From assembly GCF_001579805.1 (NCBI RefSeq), contig NZ_CP014546.1, positions 6,138,001 through 6,202,000 on the forward strand: a stretch of 64,000 bases of DNA, given 5' to 3'. A program made the position numbers and the translations under genes. This document shows, piece by piece, positions 6,910 through 16,358 of this stretch (position 1 is its first letter; every line of letters begins with the position of its first letter). Origin of the DNA: Pseudomonas azotoformans. GTDB lineage: Bacteria; Pseudomonadota; Gammaproteobacteria; Pseudomonadales; Pseudomonadaceae. The notes below the pieces were generated by a model, which saw only the letters and a list, made by a program, of their open reading frames with translations, did not search any database and was not told the origin of the DNA.

Positions 6910-9372
6910 TCAGCGGAATGTGCCGGGCGCCTTGAATAACAGAGGCTGCGGCCGCACAGGTCGACACTGCAAGCTATCAAAGGTAAACAATTGCGGTCGT
7001 TCAATCAGGTAGCCCTGAGCGTAATCCACACCAATTTCGAGTAATGCCTGTTCGATTTGCGGTGTCTCGACAAATTCAGCAATTGTGCGCTTACCCATGA
7101 CATGGCCGATGTGGTTGATCACTTCGACCATCGCGCGGTTAATCGGGTCGTCCAGCATATCCTTTACGAAACTTCCATCGATCTTCAGGAAGTCTACAGG
7201 TAAATGTTTAAGATAGGCGAATGAGGACATTCCGGCACAAAAGTCATCCAACGAGAAATGACAGCCTAAGGCTTTGAGTTCATTAATAAAGCGGATCGCA
7301 CTGCCTAAGTTTGCGATAGCACTGGTTTCAGTTATTTCAAAACAGATCATGCCCGGCGGAATACCGTATGTATGAAACTTCTCACGTAAAAACCCGAGGA
7401 AGTCATCGTCACCAATAGTGATGCCTGACAAATTGATCGCACACATGGCCATGGGGCGCCCCGGCCGCTCCTGCATGCATCGGTTGATGATCTTGAACAC
7501 ATTCTCGACCACCCAACGGTCCAGGGACGTCATCAAGCCATAACGCTCGGCCGCCGGGATAAAGCTGTCGGGCAGGATGATGCGACCCGCCTCGTCATGC
7601 AGGCGCAACAGGATCTCGATATGCCCATTGCCCGCGTCGGTATGCCCCAGGGGCGAAATCTCCTGTGCGTACAGGCAGAAGCGGTTCTCCTCCAACGCCA
7701 TGTGCAGACGCTGCACCCAAGCCATTTCGCCAAACCGCAGGGACAGTTCCGAGTCATCGGCGTGGTAAACCTGCACGCGGTTGCGGCCTTTTTCCTTGGC
7801 CATGTAGCAGGCCATGTCGGCGGCGCGCAGTGAGGTTTCCAGCGTCGTCGGGGTTTGCCCCAGATGCACCAGGCCAATGCTGACGGTGGTCATGAACGGC
7901 CGCCCCTTCCATACAAAGTGCAGGCTTTGCACGGTATGGCGCAGGCTCTCGGCGATCTTTTCCGCCACCGCTGCCGGGCAGTTCTCCAACAGGATGCCGA
8001 ACTCATCACCGCCCAGCCGCGCCAGGGTATCGCCCTCGCGCAGGTCCGACTGCAGCAGCGCGCAGATATGCCGCAGCAATTCATCACCGGCCGCGTGGCC
8101 ACAGGTGTCATTGACCAGTTTGAACTGGTCCAGGTCAAGAAACATCAACGCATGCCGCTCGCCCAAATGCTGCGATGTGGGGTGCAGCACCTGCTCCAGG
8201 CGGAATTCGAATTCGCGGCGGTTGGCCAGGCCGGTCAGAGCGTCATGGGTCGCCTGCCAGGACAGGTTGGCGATGTATTGACGCTCCTGGGTCATGTCAT
8301 GCAATACCAGCACCGCCCCCGTGACCTTGCCGGCGCTGCGGATCGGCGCGCCCACCAGGGTCACCGAGACCGTGCTGCCATCCAGGCGCTGGATGGTCTT
8401 GGAGTGTTCGCTGCCACCGCTGAGTTGGCCCTTGACGATGTGTTCGATCAGGGTGAAGCCATCCGGTTGGGCATTGTCATCCAGCAGGTTGAACAGCGCC
8501 GCCAGGGGCAACCCCTGAGCCTGGGCCGAATTCCAGTGGGTCAGCGCCTCGGCCGCAGGGTTCATGTAAGTGATGGCGCCGTCGACGTCAGTGGTGATCA
8601 CCCCATCGCCAATCGATTCCAGGGTGATCTGCGCACGCTCCTTTTCTTCTTGCAGGGCATCGGCAAACGCGTGGCGCTGGGTCAACAGCTTATGGGTTCG
8701 TAGCAGTGCCAGTACGATGAGGCCGAGGGCCGTGGCCAGGTTGGTAATCAGCAGCAACCTCAGGATCATCCGCGAGCCTTCGCCCAAGGCATCACTGAAA
8801 GCCTTGGCCGCCGGGGTCACCCCTTCGTTGATGGCGATGATATGGGCTTTCCACTGACGCACATCGTTGGCGCTCACCTGGTCGCGGGTGATTGAGCTGT
8901 GCATCTCCCGCGCAAGGTCATCCAATTGCACCAGGTAGCTATCGCCTACGGTCCACAGCTCGATGGCTTTTTCCAGGTAGCTGAAATGGCGGAAATTGAG
9001 GTACAGCCAGATCAAACTGGAGACGTCATCCGGGTGGTTGCCCCCCTTGAGGATGCCCAGGCGGGCAGCGTTGAGGTCTGGCGTGGATTGGTCCAGCGCA
9101 ACGCGCAGTTCGTGCCCGCCCTGGGGCACGGCGATAGCCTGCTGATATTTGAGGTAGGTGGCTTCGTCGCGGTTGTCAGCGTAAAGCGTCAGGTAATAGA
9201 TGGCATCTTTCTGGCCCTTGGACCACAGGCTTTCGCCTGCCACATAGCCCCGCACTGCCGAGAGCACGTAGAGACTGACGCAGCCTAACAATGCCTGGAA
9301 CAGGACGACGGCGATAAAAGGCCAGACAATGCCCAACAGCCGTGGCGTTCCGAGAGTCCGCTTTTGCTTCAT
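6910..9372 (-). CDS. Membrane PAS-GGDEF-EAL c-di-GMP signalling protein (820 aa)
   Basis: Two membrane helices (about 12-36 and 205-225) flank a periplasmic sensor region of about 170 residues. A PAS domain follows at about 245-365 (ITLESIGDGVITTD ... AAPIRSAGKV-like core). The GGDEF domain has the motif RLGGDEF with G454-F458, so cyclase activity is possible. The EAL domain begins at EIL (E586) in place of EAL. The other phosphodiesterase residues are present: N in AINLSG, E in FEITET, DD in LDDFCAG, K in LKIDGSF, E in AEFVE, and Q in QGYLIERP. The phosphodiesterase is therefore likely active. The gene is monocistronic, with 46 bp before the TenA-like gene. No specific named homologue is claimed. 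Confidence 0.93.
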   Translation of the reverse strand: MKQKRTLGTPRLLGIVWPFIAVVLFQALLGCVSLYVLSAVRGYVAGESLWSKGQKDAIYYLTLYADNRDEATYLKYQQAIAVPQGGHELRVALDQSTPDLNAARLGILKGGNHPDDVSSLIWLYLNFRHFSYLEKAIELWTVGDSYLVQLDDLAREMHSSITRDQVSANDVRQWKAHIIAINEGVTPAAKAFSDALGEGSRMILRLLLITNLATALGLIVLALLRTHKLLTQRHAFADALQEEKERAQITLESIGDGVITTDVDGAITYMNPAAEALTHWNSAQAQGLPLAALFNLLDDNAQPDGFTLIEHIVKGQLSGGSEHSKTIQRLDGSTVSVTLVGAPIRSAGKVTGAVLVLHDMTQERQYIANLSWQATHDALTGLANRREFEFRLEQVLHPTSQHLGERHALMFLDLDQFKLVNDTCGHAAGDELLRHICALLQSDLREGDTLARLGGDEFGILLENCPAAVAEKIAESLRHTVQSLHFVWKGRPFMTTVSIGLVHLGQTPTTLETSLRAADMACYMAKEKGRNRVQVYHADDSELSLRFGEMAWVQRLHMALEENRFCLYAQEISPLGHTDAGNGHIEILLRLHDEAGRIILPDSFIPAAERYGLMTSLDRWVVENVFKIINRCMQERPGRPMAMCAINLSGITIGDDDFLGFLREKFHTYGIPPGMICFEITETSAIANLGSAIRFINELKALGCHFSLDDFCAGMSSFAYLKHLPVDFLKIDGSFVKDMLDDPINRAMVEVINHIGHVMGKRTIAEFVETPQIEQALLEIGVDYAQGYLIERPQLFTFDSLQCRPVRPQPLLFKAPGTFR

Positions 9373-9443
9373 GAAGCCCCTTGCACATGCACCGCTGGTT
9401 ACGCACGCGAAAAACCGCTTCCGATAGCTCAGCCTAGGCTAAA

Positions 9444-11246
9444 TCAACGAACTTGTTGCAAGTGCCCGTAGAGTTTGGCGTACAACCCACCGTCAGCGAT
9501 CAGCTGCTGATGGTCGCCGTCCTCGGCAATGTGACCGCCGTCAAACACCAATACTCGATCAGCCTGCTTAACCGCCGACAGACGGTGGGCGATAATCAGT
9601 GTAGTACGGCCGCTGAGGAACCGCGCCAGCGCCTGGTGCAGGTTGTATTCGGTGGCAGCATCGAGGGCGGAAGTCGCCTCGTCGAGGATCACCACTTTCG
9701 GTTCGGCCAATACCATCCGTGCAATCGCCAGGCGCTGACGCTGCCCACCAGAAAACCGCACCCCGGAACGCCCCACCACACTGTCCAGGCCCATGGGCAA
9801 TGCCTTGACGGTAGCCTCCAGTTGGGCGATTTCCAGTGCCTGCCAGCAGGCCTGGTCACTGCGTTCACGGCCCATGGTCAGGTTGGCGCGCACCGTGTCG
9901 TTGAACAGTGCCGGGTGTTGCAGCACCACGGCGACGTTTTCTCGAATGGTCTCCAGGCCGATTTCCTGCTGAGTGGCGCCACCGAAGCGGATAGTTCCAG
10001 CCTGTGGCGTATAAAGTCCGAGCAACAGTTGCACCAGGGTACTTTTGCCGCCGCCGCTCGCGCCGACGATGGCCACCTTTTCGCCGGGCGCGATGGCCAG
10101 GTTCAACTGGTCGAGGACCAAGTCTTCGCCATAACCAAAATTGAGGCCGCGTACTTCGATGCCGACGGTCTCACGCCCCACGAAGGGATCTTCGCCACCG
10201 GCGTATTGCGGCTCATCGGCACGCGCCAGCAGCTCGTTGATCCGCGTCAGCGCGCCGCCCGCCGCGTAGTAGGCGTATTGCAGGTTCAGCAACTGCTCCA
10301 CCGGACCGATCATGAACCACAGGTAACTGAACACCGCGAGCATCTGGCCGATGGACAGGTCGGAGAACAACACGGTGAGCATCGCCGCAGCGCGGAAGAT
10401 GTCGATACCGAACTGGAACAGCAAACCACTGGCGCGGCTGGAGGCGTCGGTTTTCCACTGGGAGTGGATCGCGTAGTCGCGCACTTCCTGGGCACGCTGG
10501 CCCAGACGCCCGAGGAAGAAACCCTGGCGGTTGCCGGCGCGGACTTCCTGGATTGCGTCCAGGGTTTCAGTCAGGGCCTGGGTAAACCGTGAGGTGCTGT
10601 CGTTTTCCAGCTTCTTCAGGTGTTTGACGCGCTTGCCCAACTGCACCGTGGCGTAGATCACCAGCGGGTTGAACAACAGGATCAGCAGCGCCAGTTGCCA
10701 ATGCATCCACACCAGGATCGCCGAGGTGCCCACCAGCGTGAGCATGGCCACCAGGAAGCGGCTGAGGGTTTCGCCGACGAATTTGTCCAGCGTGTCGAGG
10801 TCGGTGACCAGATGAGTCGTGACCGTGCCGCTGCCCAGGCTTTCGTACTCGCCCAGGGAGATACGCTTGAGCCGCTCGATCAGGCGCACGCGGATGCGGT
10901 ACACAATGTCCTTGGCCAATCGCGCAAACAAGCGCGCCTGCACTACGTTGAACACCAACGCACCACAGCGCAGGAACAGGGTCACCAGCAGCATCAGGCC
11001 GATATAGCCAGCCGCCTTCTGCCAGCCCAGCGGCAATGCATGATTCATGACCTTGAGCGCAGCGTCGCCATGGCCCAGCAGGACTTCGTCCACCAGCAGC
11101 GGCAACAGCAACGGGATCGGCACGCTGCACAGGGTCGCCAGCACGGCGACGCCATTGGCGATCCACAGGGATTTCTTGTGACGCAGGGCCAGGCGGCGAA
11201 TCTCCGCCCAGGTCAGGCGATCGGTGCGCTGGGCGGGTTCATGCAC
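9444..11246 (-). CDS. ABC exporter, fused permease and ATPase (600 aa)
   Basis: A half-transporter of the type IV exporter class (MsbA/MdlB-like). Residues 1-330 hold six predicted helices, beginning with IPLLLPLLVDEVLLG. The ATPase domain has Walker A GASGGGKST at about 395-403, the signature FSGGQRQRLAIARM at about 497-510, Walker B VVILDEATSALD, and an H-loop histidine in LIIAHRLS. It should act as a homodimer in the inner membrane. The substrate cannot be told from sequence. Its ATG overlaps the stop of the DsbA-like gene by 8 bp, indicating translational coupling in one operon. A 10-bp palindrome AGCCTAGGCT lies just beyond its stop at 9431-9440. Confidence 0.93.
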   Translation of the reverse strand: MHEPAQRTDRLTWAEIRRLALRHKKSLWIANGVAVLATLCSVPIPLLLPLLVDEVLLGHGDAALKVMNHALPLGWQKAAGYIGLMLLVTLFLRCGALVFNVVQARLFARLAKDIVYRIRVRLIERLKRISLGEYESLGSGTVTTHLVTDLDTLDKFVGETLSRFLVAMLTLVGTSAILVWMHWQLALLILLFNPLVIYATVQLGKRVKHLKKLENDSTSRFTQALTETLDAIQEVRAGNRQGFFLGRLGQRAQEVRDYAIHSQWKTDASSRASGLLFQFGIDIFRAAAMLTVLFSDLSIGQMLAVFSYLWFMIGPVEQLLNLQYAYYAAGGALTRINELLARADEPQYAGGEDPFVGRETVGIEVRGLNFGYGEDLVLDQLNLAIAPGEKVAIVGASGGGKSTLVQLLLGLYTPQAGTIRFGGATQQEIGLETIRENVAVVLQHPALFNDTVRANLTMGRERSDQACWQALEIAQLEATVKALPMGLDSVVGRSGVRFSGGQRQRLAIARMVLAEPKVVILDEATSALDAATEYNLHQALARFLSGRTTLIIAHRLSAVKQADRVLVFDGGHIAEDGDHQQLIADGGLYAKLYGHLQQVR

Positions 11247-11874
11247 AGGTGGCTCGCTCCAGCCATCGGCCCAGTAGAGGCGATAGCTCGGACAGCGGCT
11301 GGTAACCGTTGGTCAGCAAGGCCAATTGACCATTGCGCTCGGCCAGCAGCGTCGGGAAACCAGCGATGCCCAAATCCTGCACCCAGGTGAAATCGGCCGC
11401 CGTAGCCGCATGCTGCTCAGCGCGGTCAAACTCGCCAGCAAACTCGATACGCGGGATACCCGCTTGTTCCGCCAGTTCCACCAGCACGCTGGCGAGGGTC
11501 ACGTCGCGGCCTTCCACATAGAACGCACGCTGGATCAGCCCCAGCAGCTTCCAGGCGCAGTCCGGCGCCAGGCTACGGGCGGTGACAATGGCCCGGCACG
11601 CCGGCTCCGTGTCATACACAAAACCGTCGGGCAACGCACCTTCGCGCTTGAACGGCTGGCCGGTGGCGTCGGTGACTGCCTGCCAGTGTTCCAGGATATA
11701 GCGCCGAGTGGTCGGCTCCAGCGCCGCGCCGCTGCCGGTGCGCAAGCCGCCCACCACCAGGTGCAGTTCCACGCCGGCCGCCTGGGCCTGCTCCACCAAC
11801 GCCTCGGCCACCGGGGCAAACCCCCAGCACCAGGAACACATCGGGTCCATTACATAGAGCAGGCGCGCGGACAT
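11239..11874 (-). CDS. DsbA-family (FrnE-like) thiol oxidoreductase (211 aa)
   Basis: A thioredoxin-fold protein with an inserted helical domain. The active-site motif CSWC is at about residues 13-16 (DPMCSWCWGFAP), and the cis-proline loop is GIAGFPTLL near 170. No signal peptide is visible, so unlike DsbA it probably works in the cytoplasm, as FrnE-type proteins do. It lies 3 bp after trhO and overlaps the ABC exporter gene, so the three are likely one transcript. The substrate is unknown. 2-hydroxychromene-2-carboxylate isomerase relatives share the fold but normally lack the CxxC. Confidence 0.88.
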   Translation of the reverse strand: MSARLLYVMDPMCSWCWGFAPVAEALVEQAQAAGVELHLVVGGLRTGSGAALEPTTRRYILEHWQAVTDATGQPFKREGALPDGFVYDTEPACRAIVTARSLAPDCAWKLLGLIQRAFYVEGRDVTLASVLVELAEQAGIPRIEFAGEFDRAEQHAATAADFTWVQDLGIAGFPTLLAERNGQLALLTNGYQPLSELSPLLGRWLERATCA

Positions 11875-11877
11875 GGA

Positions 11878-12819
11878 TCAGGCCTCGGAAGGAGTTTGCT
11901 TGTAGTTGAAACCAATCGGGTGCGGCATGTTACGGGCCTTGGCCAGCTCGATCTGCTTCTGGCGGTCGATCGCGCTGCGACGGGTCTTCTCCGGCAGCTT
12001 ATCCCAGCAATGCGGGCAACTGATGCCAGCCACATAGTGCTCGGAGGCACGGTCTTCGACACTGACCGGTGTGCGGCAAGCATGACATTGATCGTAGTCG
12101 CCTTCGCTCAGGTCGTGGCGCACGGTCACGCGATTATCGAAAACAAAGCAGTCGCCCTGCCATTTGGTTTCGGCCTGCGGCACCTCTTCGAGGTACTTCA
12201 GGATGCCGCCCTTGAGGTGGTAGACCTCATCGAAGCCTTCGCTGAGCATGTAGCTCGACGCCTTCTCGCAGCGAATACCGCCGGTGCAGAACATCGCGAC
12301 CTTCTTGTGCTTGGCCGGGTCGAAGTTGGCTTTGATATAGTCGGGAAATTCGCGAAAACTGGTGGTTTTAGGGTCGATCGCGCCTTCAAAGGTGCCGATG
12401 GACACTTCGTAATCGTTACGGGTGTCGATCAACAGCACTTCCGGGTCGCTGATCAGCGCGTTCCAGTCCTGCGGGTCGACATAGGTGCCGACTTTCTTGT
12501 TCGGGTCGACGCCTTCGACGCCCAGGGTCACGATCTCTTTCTTGAGCTTGACCTTGGTGCGGTAGAACGGCTGGTCGTCGCAGTAGGATTCTTTGTGGTC
12601 GATGTCGACCATGCGCGGGTCGTTCTTCAACCAGGCCATCAGGCCGTCAATGCCTTCGCGGCTGCCGGAAACGGTGCCGTTGATGCCTTCTTCGGCGATC
12701 AGCAAAGTGCCTTTGATGCCGTTGTCGACCATCGCCTGCAGCAGTGGCTCGCGCAGGGCGACGTAGTCTTCGAGGGTGACGAACTTATACAGTGCCGCCA
12801 CGACAATCGGTTGAGTCAT
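11878..12819 (-). CDS. trhO: tRNA uridine(34) hydroxylase TrhO (YceA, rhodanese domain; 313 aa)
   Basis: Prephenate-independent hydroxylation of U34 in tRNAs, giving ho5U, is the established role of this family. The N-terminal ferredoxin-like domain ([18 protein letters not shown]) is followed by a rhodanese domain with the active-site loop [12 protein letters not shown] (Cys178). A C-terminal cysteine-rich segment (CHACRTPVS ... CPHCWDKLP) looks like a small metal-binding module. Length matches the family. It is first in the operon trhO / dsbA-like / ABC exporter. A terminator of the upstream bolA gene separates it from that unit. Confidence 0.95.
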   Translation of the reverse strand: MTQPIVVAALYKFVTLEDYVALREPLLQAMVDNGIKGTLLIAEEGINGTVSGSREGIDGLMAWLKNDPRMVDIDHKESYCDDQPFYRTKVKLKKEIVTLGVEGVDPNKKVGTYVDPQDWNALISDPEVLLIDTRNDYEVSIGTFEGAIDPKTTSFREFPDYIKANFDPAKHKKVAMFCTGGIRCEKASSYMLSEGFDEVYHLKGGILKYLEEVPQAETKWQGDCFVFDNRVTVRHDLSEGDYDQCHACRTPVSVEDRASEHYVAGISCPHCWDKLPEKTRRSAIDRQKQIELAKARNMPHPIGFNYKQTPSEA

Positions 12820-12866
12820 GGGTGTTCTCTCCAGGTGGCTACCCTCGTAAAGGGTGAACCGGATGC

Positions 12867-12896
12867 AAAAAAAACGCGCCGGCTAAGCGGCGCGTT
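12867..12896 (-). terminator. Rho-independent terminator after bolA
   Basis: On the minus strand the stem AACGCGCCG/CGGCGCGTT (9 bp, 6-base loop) is followed by a run of eight T. It lies about 40 bp after the BolA stop and just before the trhO ribosome-binding region. Confidence 0.85.
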
Positions 12897-12937
12897 GCGG
12901 ATTCTAACAAATGCCCGGTGTCAGAGACACCCGATCA

Positions 12938-13228
12938 TCAGTCATGTCCGCCAGCGCAGGTCGGCGAGGCCGGGGCTGCGTCGATTTTCGCCCATTCCTC
13001 AGGCGTGTAGGTATGCAGCGCCAGCGCATGAAATTCGCTCATCAGGTCACCCAGGGTGGCGTAGACCTTCTGGTGGCGCTTGACGCGGTTGAGCCCCTCG
13101 AACTGCGGACTGACCAGCACGGCCTTGAAGTGGGTCTGCAACCCACGGCTGTGCATATGGCTTTCGTCCAGCACGCTCAAGTGGTCGGTGCCCAGGGCGG
13201 CAAGCGCCGTTTCGATACGCTGTTGCAT
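12938..13228 (-). CDS. BolA-family protein (96 aa)
   Basis: A small alpha/beta protein of the BolA/YrbA family, which partners with monothiol glutaredoxins in iron-sulfur trafficking. The family signature is visible in DESHMHSRGLQTHFKAVLVS and the later RVKRHQKVYATLG. The C-terminus ends CAGGHD, giving an extra cysteine and histidine. ATG 13228 is preferred over ATG 13234 because the AGGA of the ribosome-binding site would abut the latter. It lies 12 bp after the DUF2059 gene and is closed by the terminator at 12867-12896. Confidence 0.92.
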   Translation of the reverse strand: MQQRIETALAALGTDHLSVLDESHMHSRGLQTHFKAVLVSPQFEGLNRVKRHQKVYATLGDLMSEFHALALHTYTPEEWAKIDAAPASPTCAGGHD

Positions 13229-13240
13229 GGTCATTCCTGC

Positions 13241-13759
13241 TTACTTCTTCTTGGCCGGAGCGGCGGCTTTAGGCGTCAGCTCGTTGGTCATGTCTTCGAG
13301 CAGCTTGTTGACCACTGGCACGGCGCTTTCCAGCTTGGCTTGGGTCATCTGGGCCGATTGCTGGGTCAGCTGCGGCATTTTTTCCAGGACTTTCTTGCCC
13401 AATGGCGACTGGTAGAAGGCAACCAGGTCCTTGAGTTCGGATTCGCTGAAGTTGCTGGTGTAGAGCTTGACCATGTCCGGTTTCAGCTTCGGCCAGCCGA
13501 TAGCCTGGTCCAGGGCGGCGTTGGCCTTGGCCTGGTAGCTGTCCAGTACGGACTGCTTGGCGGCAGGCGCCTTGGTCTGCTCGAAACGCTGGGCGAACAT
13601 TTGCTGCACTTGCATGTACACCGGGGTACCCAGCTTGTCGGCATGGGCCAGGGTAAGGAAGGCTTCGGCACTGGCGTTGTGGCTGGCGGTATCGGCAAAG
13701 ACTTGGCCGCTGGCGCAAACCAGAGCAACCGCGGTACAGATGGCACGAAGACGAGTCAT
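13241..13759 (-). CDS. Secreted DUF2059 protein (172 aa)
   Basis: A typical signal peptide (MTRLRAICTAVALVCASGQVF, cleaved near ADT) precedes an all-helical domain with the DUF2059 pattern YTSNFSESELKDLVAFYQSPLGKKV. It ends in a lysine- and alanine-rich tail (AAAPAKKK). The expected location is the periplasm. Function is unknown for the family. It forms a two-gene operon with the BolA gene, but nothing in the sequence links their functions. Confidence 0.9.
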   Translation of the reverse strand: MTRLRAICTAVALVCASGQVFADTASHNASAEAFLTLAHADKLGTPVYMQVQQMFAQRFEQTKAPAAKQSVLDSYQAKANAALDQAIGWPKLKPDMVKLYTSNFSESELKDLVAFYQSPLGKKVLEKMPQLTQQSAQMTQAKLESAVPVVNKLLEDMTNELTPKAAAPAKKK

Positions 13760-13952
13760 CGAGTTTCCTTTTCTAGCAGGCGAGGTCGAACCCCAAGGGC
13801 GCCCATTCTGCGCCTAAAAAACCTTATGGCTCAACCCCAAGCCATGTAGGACAAGGATTCTCGAGGGATGAACCCGATGAAAAGTCTTTTAGGGAACCCC
13901 ACCGGTCGATCAAGGCCTAAACTGCGCAAACAGACCTGAAGGAGTGTGCCCG

Positions 13953-15335
13953 ATGAGCCGTATCGAAACCGACAGCCTGGGAGAAGTCCATGTCCCGGAT
14001 GACGCTTACTGGGGCGCCCAGACCCAACGTTCGCTGGTGAACTTTGCCATTGGCGAACAGCGCATGCCGCTGGCGGTGTTGCACGCCCTGGCCCTGGTCA
14101 AGAAGGCCGCAGCACGGGTCAACGACCGGAATGGCGACTTGCCCGCCGACATCGCCCGCCTGATCGAACAAGCCGCCGACGAAGTGCTCGACGGGCAACA
14201 TGACGACCAATTCCCCCTGGTGGTGTGGCAGACCGGCAGCGGCACCCAGAGCAACATGAACGCCAACGAAGTGATCGCCGGCCGCGCCAACGAACTGGCG
14301 GGCAACAAACGTGGCGGCAAGAACCCGGTGCACCCCAACGATCACGTCAACCGTTCCCAGAGTTCCAATGACTGCTTCCCCACCGCCATGAGCATCGCGG
14401 CGGTCCAGGCTGTGCATCAGCGTTTGCTGCCGGCGATTGCCACGCTTTCCGGCGGCCTGGCTGAACAAGCTGCCAAACATATGAAGCTGGTGAAGACCGG
14501 CCGCACCCACATGATGGATGCCACGCCGATTACCTTCGGCCAGGAACTCTCGGCGTTCATCGCCCAACTTGATTACGCTGAACGCGCCGTGCGCGCCGCC
14601 CTGCCCGCCGTGTGCGAGCTGGCCCAGGGTGGCACTGCGGTCGGCACCGGGCTGAATGCGCCCCACGGTTTTGGCGAGGCGATTGCCTCCGAGCTGGCTG
14701 CGTTGTCAGGGTTGCCGTTCGTCACCGCGCCAAACAAATTCGCCGCCCTTTCCGGCCACGAACCGTTGGTGACCCTGCACGGCGCGCTGAAAACCCTGGC
14801 CGTGGCCCTGATGAAAATCGCCAACGACCTGCGCCTGCTCGGCTCCGGCCCACGCACCGGGTTGGCCGAAGTGAGGCTGCCGGCCAACGAGCCCGGCAGT
14901 TCGATCATGCCGGGCAAGGTCAACCCGACGCAGTGCGAAGCACTGTCAATGCTGGCCTGCCAAGTGTTGGGCAACGACGTGACCATCGGCATCGCCGCCA
15001 GCCAAGGGCACTTGCAGTTGAATGTGTACAAGCCGGTGATCATCCACAACCTGCTGGAATCCATCCGCCTGCTGGCCGATGGCTGCAACAACTTCCAGGA
15101 ACATTGCGTGGCCGGGCTTGAGCCTGACCCTGTGCAGATGGCCGAGCACCTGGAGCGCGGGCTGATGCTGGTGACCGCGCTCAACCCGCACATCGGCTAC
15201 GACAAGTCGGCGGAAATCGCCAAGAAGGCCTACGCCGAAGGCTTGACCCTACGCGAGGCCGCACTGGACCTGGGCTACCTCACCGATGCGGAGTTCGACC
15301 AGTGGGTTCGCCCGCAGGACATGCTCGGTGCCTAG
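13953..15335 (+). CDS. fumC: Class II fumarate hydratase (460 aa)
   Basis: Interconverts fumarate and L-malate in the citric acid cycle as a homotetramer; this class is iron-free and oxidation-tolerant. The superfamily signature [11 protein letters not shown] is present near residue 315. The catalytic region [13 protein letters not shown] and the [13 protein letters not shown] loop are also present. ATG 13953 is used because GGAG at 13941-13944 fits it; the in-frame ATG at 13944 overlaps that site. Its last 4 bp overlap the convergent EamA gene. The 190-bp upstream gap holds its promoter, and I saw no clear operator there. Confidence 0.96.
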   Translation: MSRIETDSLGEVHVPDDAYWGAQTQRSLVNFAIGEQRMPLAVLHALALVKKAAARVNDRNGDLPADIARLIEQAADEVLDGQHDDQFPLVVWQTGSGTQSNMNANEVIAGRANELAGNKRGGKNPVHPNDHVNRSQSSNDCFPTAMSIAAVQAVHQRLLPAIATLSGGLAEQAAKHMKLVKTGRTHMMDATPITFGQELSAFIAQLDYAERAVRAALPAVCELAQGGTAVGTGLNAPHGFGEAIASELAALSGLPFVTAPNKFAALSGHEPLVTLHGALKTLAVALMKIANDLRLLGSGPRTGLAEVRLPANEPGSSIMPGKVNPTQCEALSMLACQVLGNDVTIGIAASQGHLQLNVYKPVIIHNLLESIRLLADGCNNFQEHCVAGLEPDPVQMAEHLERGLMLVTALNPHIGYDKSAEIAKKAYAEGLTLREAALDLGYLTDAEFDQWVRPQDMLGA

Positions 15336-16288
15336 GAGGCCATGCGCAACCGTCGGGCCTTGAGCCCGGCGAGCAACGACGGCGCAAGCGCCACGGTCGC
15401 CGAGCCCAACACCACCACCAACGCCCCGGCATAGCCCAGGGCGTTGATCTCTTCGGCCTGCACATAGTCAGGCCACAGCCACGCCGCGAGGGCCACCGCC
15501 ACGAAAGTCACCAGGGGTGTCAGCGCCAGGGTCGCACTGACCCGCGATGCTTCCCAGTGGGCCAACGCTTCGGCAAAGGCGCCATAGGCCACCAGGGTAT
15601 TCATGCAGCACGCCAGCAACAGCCAGCCTTGCAGCGGGCTCAGGTCCAAGGCCTCAAGGGGATGCGCCCAAGGCGTGAGCAATAAGGCGCAGGTGAGGTA
15701 GATCACCATCATCACTTGCAGCGAATTCCACACCGTCAGCAGTTGCTTCTGGCCCAGGGCGTAGAACACCCAGATCGAAGTGGCCAACAAGATCGTCAGC
15801 ACGCCGGCGGTATAGGCGCCAAGGGACGTCAGTAACTCCTCCAGGCGCTGGTTGAAGAACAGGCCAAAGCCTGCGATCAACACGAACAACCCGAGCACCT
15901 GCCCGCGACTGAACCGCTCCTTGAACACAAACACACTGGCGATCATCAAGAAGATCGGCCCCATCTGCACTACCAGCTGCGCGGTGCCGGGGCTGAGCAT
16001 CTTCAGGCCCACCAGGTACAACACGTAGTTGCCCACCAGGCCGCACACCGCCATGCCCACCAGCCAACCGCCCTTGGGGCCCAATACCTTGCGGCTGGGC
16101 AAGCGTTTGGTCAGCGCCAGGTAGATAAACAGACAACTGCCGGCCACGATCAGGCGAAACCAGGTGACGGTGATCGGGTCCATCACCTGCAGCACTTGCT
16201 TGAGTTTGATCGGCAGAATGCCCCAGAGCAGCGCGGTCAGCAGGGTCAGGAGAAAACCGTAGACCCAGCGGCCGGAAGAGATGTGCAT
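15332..16288 (-). CDS. EamA/DMT-family permease (318 aa)
   Basis: Ten predicted membrane helices arranged as two EamA repeats (about 8-140 and 155-295), for example [19 protein letters not shown] in helix 1 and [11 protein letters not shown] later. The family exports or imports small metabolites such as amino acids; the substrate here is unknown. It converges on fumC with a 4-bp overlap and appears monocistronic. Confidence 0.88.
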   Translation of the reverse strand: MHISSGRWVYGFLLTLLTALLWGILPIKLKQVLQVMDPITVTWFRLIVAGSCLFIYLALTKRLPSRKVLGPKGGWLVGMAVCGLVGNYVLYLVGLKMLSPGTAQLVVQMGPIFLMIASVFVFKERFSRGQVLGLFVLIAGFGLFFNQRLEELLTSLGAYTAGVLTILLATSIWVFYALGQKQLLTVWNSLQVMMVIYLTCALLLTPWAHPLEALDLSPLQGWLLLACCMNTLVAYGAFAEALAHWEASRVSATLALTPLVTFVAVALAAWLWPDYVQAEEINALGYAGALVVVLGSATVALAPSLLAGLKARRLRMAS

Positions 16289-16358
16289 GAGTGCCCCAGA
16301 AGCCAGAGGAAGTGGAGCCGCATTCTAGGGGCACCCGACGCACTTTGTGTAGCGAAGA

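Noticed and set aside
7615..7617. Degenerate, inactive EAL domain because EAL reads EIL
   Set aside because: The glutamate and the other metal and catalytic residues are present, so loss of phosphodiesterase activity is not supported.
9453..10592. 379-residue open frame antisense to the ABC exporter
   Set aside because: Opposite-strand frame typical of GC-rich codon use; no motif, no ribosome-binding site, and the exporter on the other strand is unambiguous.
11326..13083. 585-residue open frame on the plus strand opposite the DsbA-like, trhO and BolA genes
   Set aside because: It is the antisense shadow of three clearly identified genes and has no protein-family features of its own.
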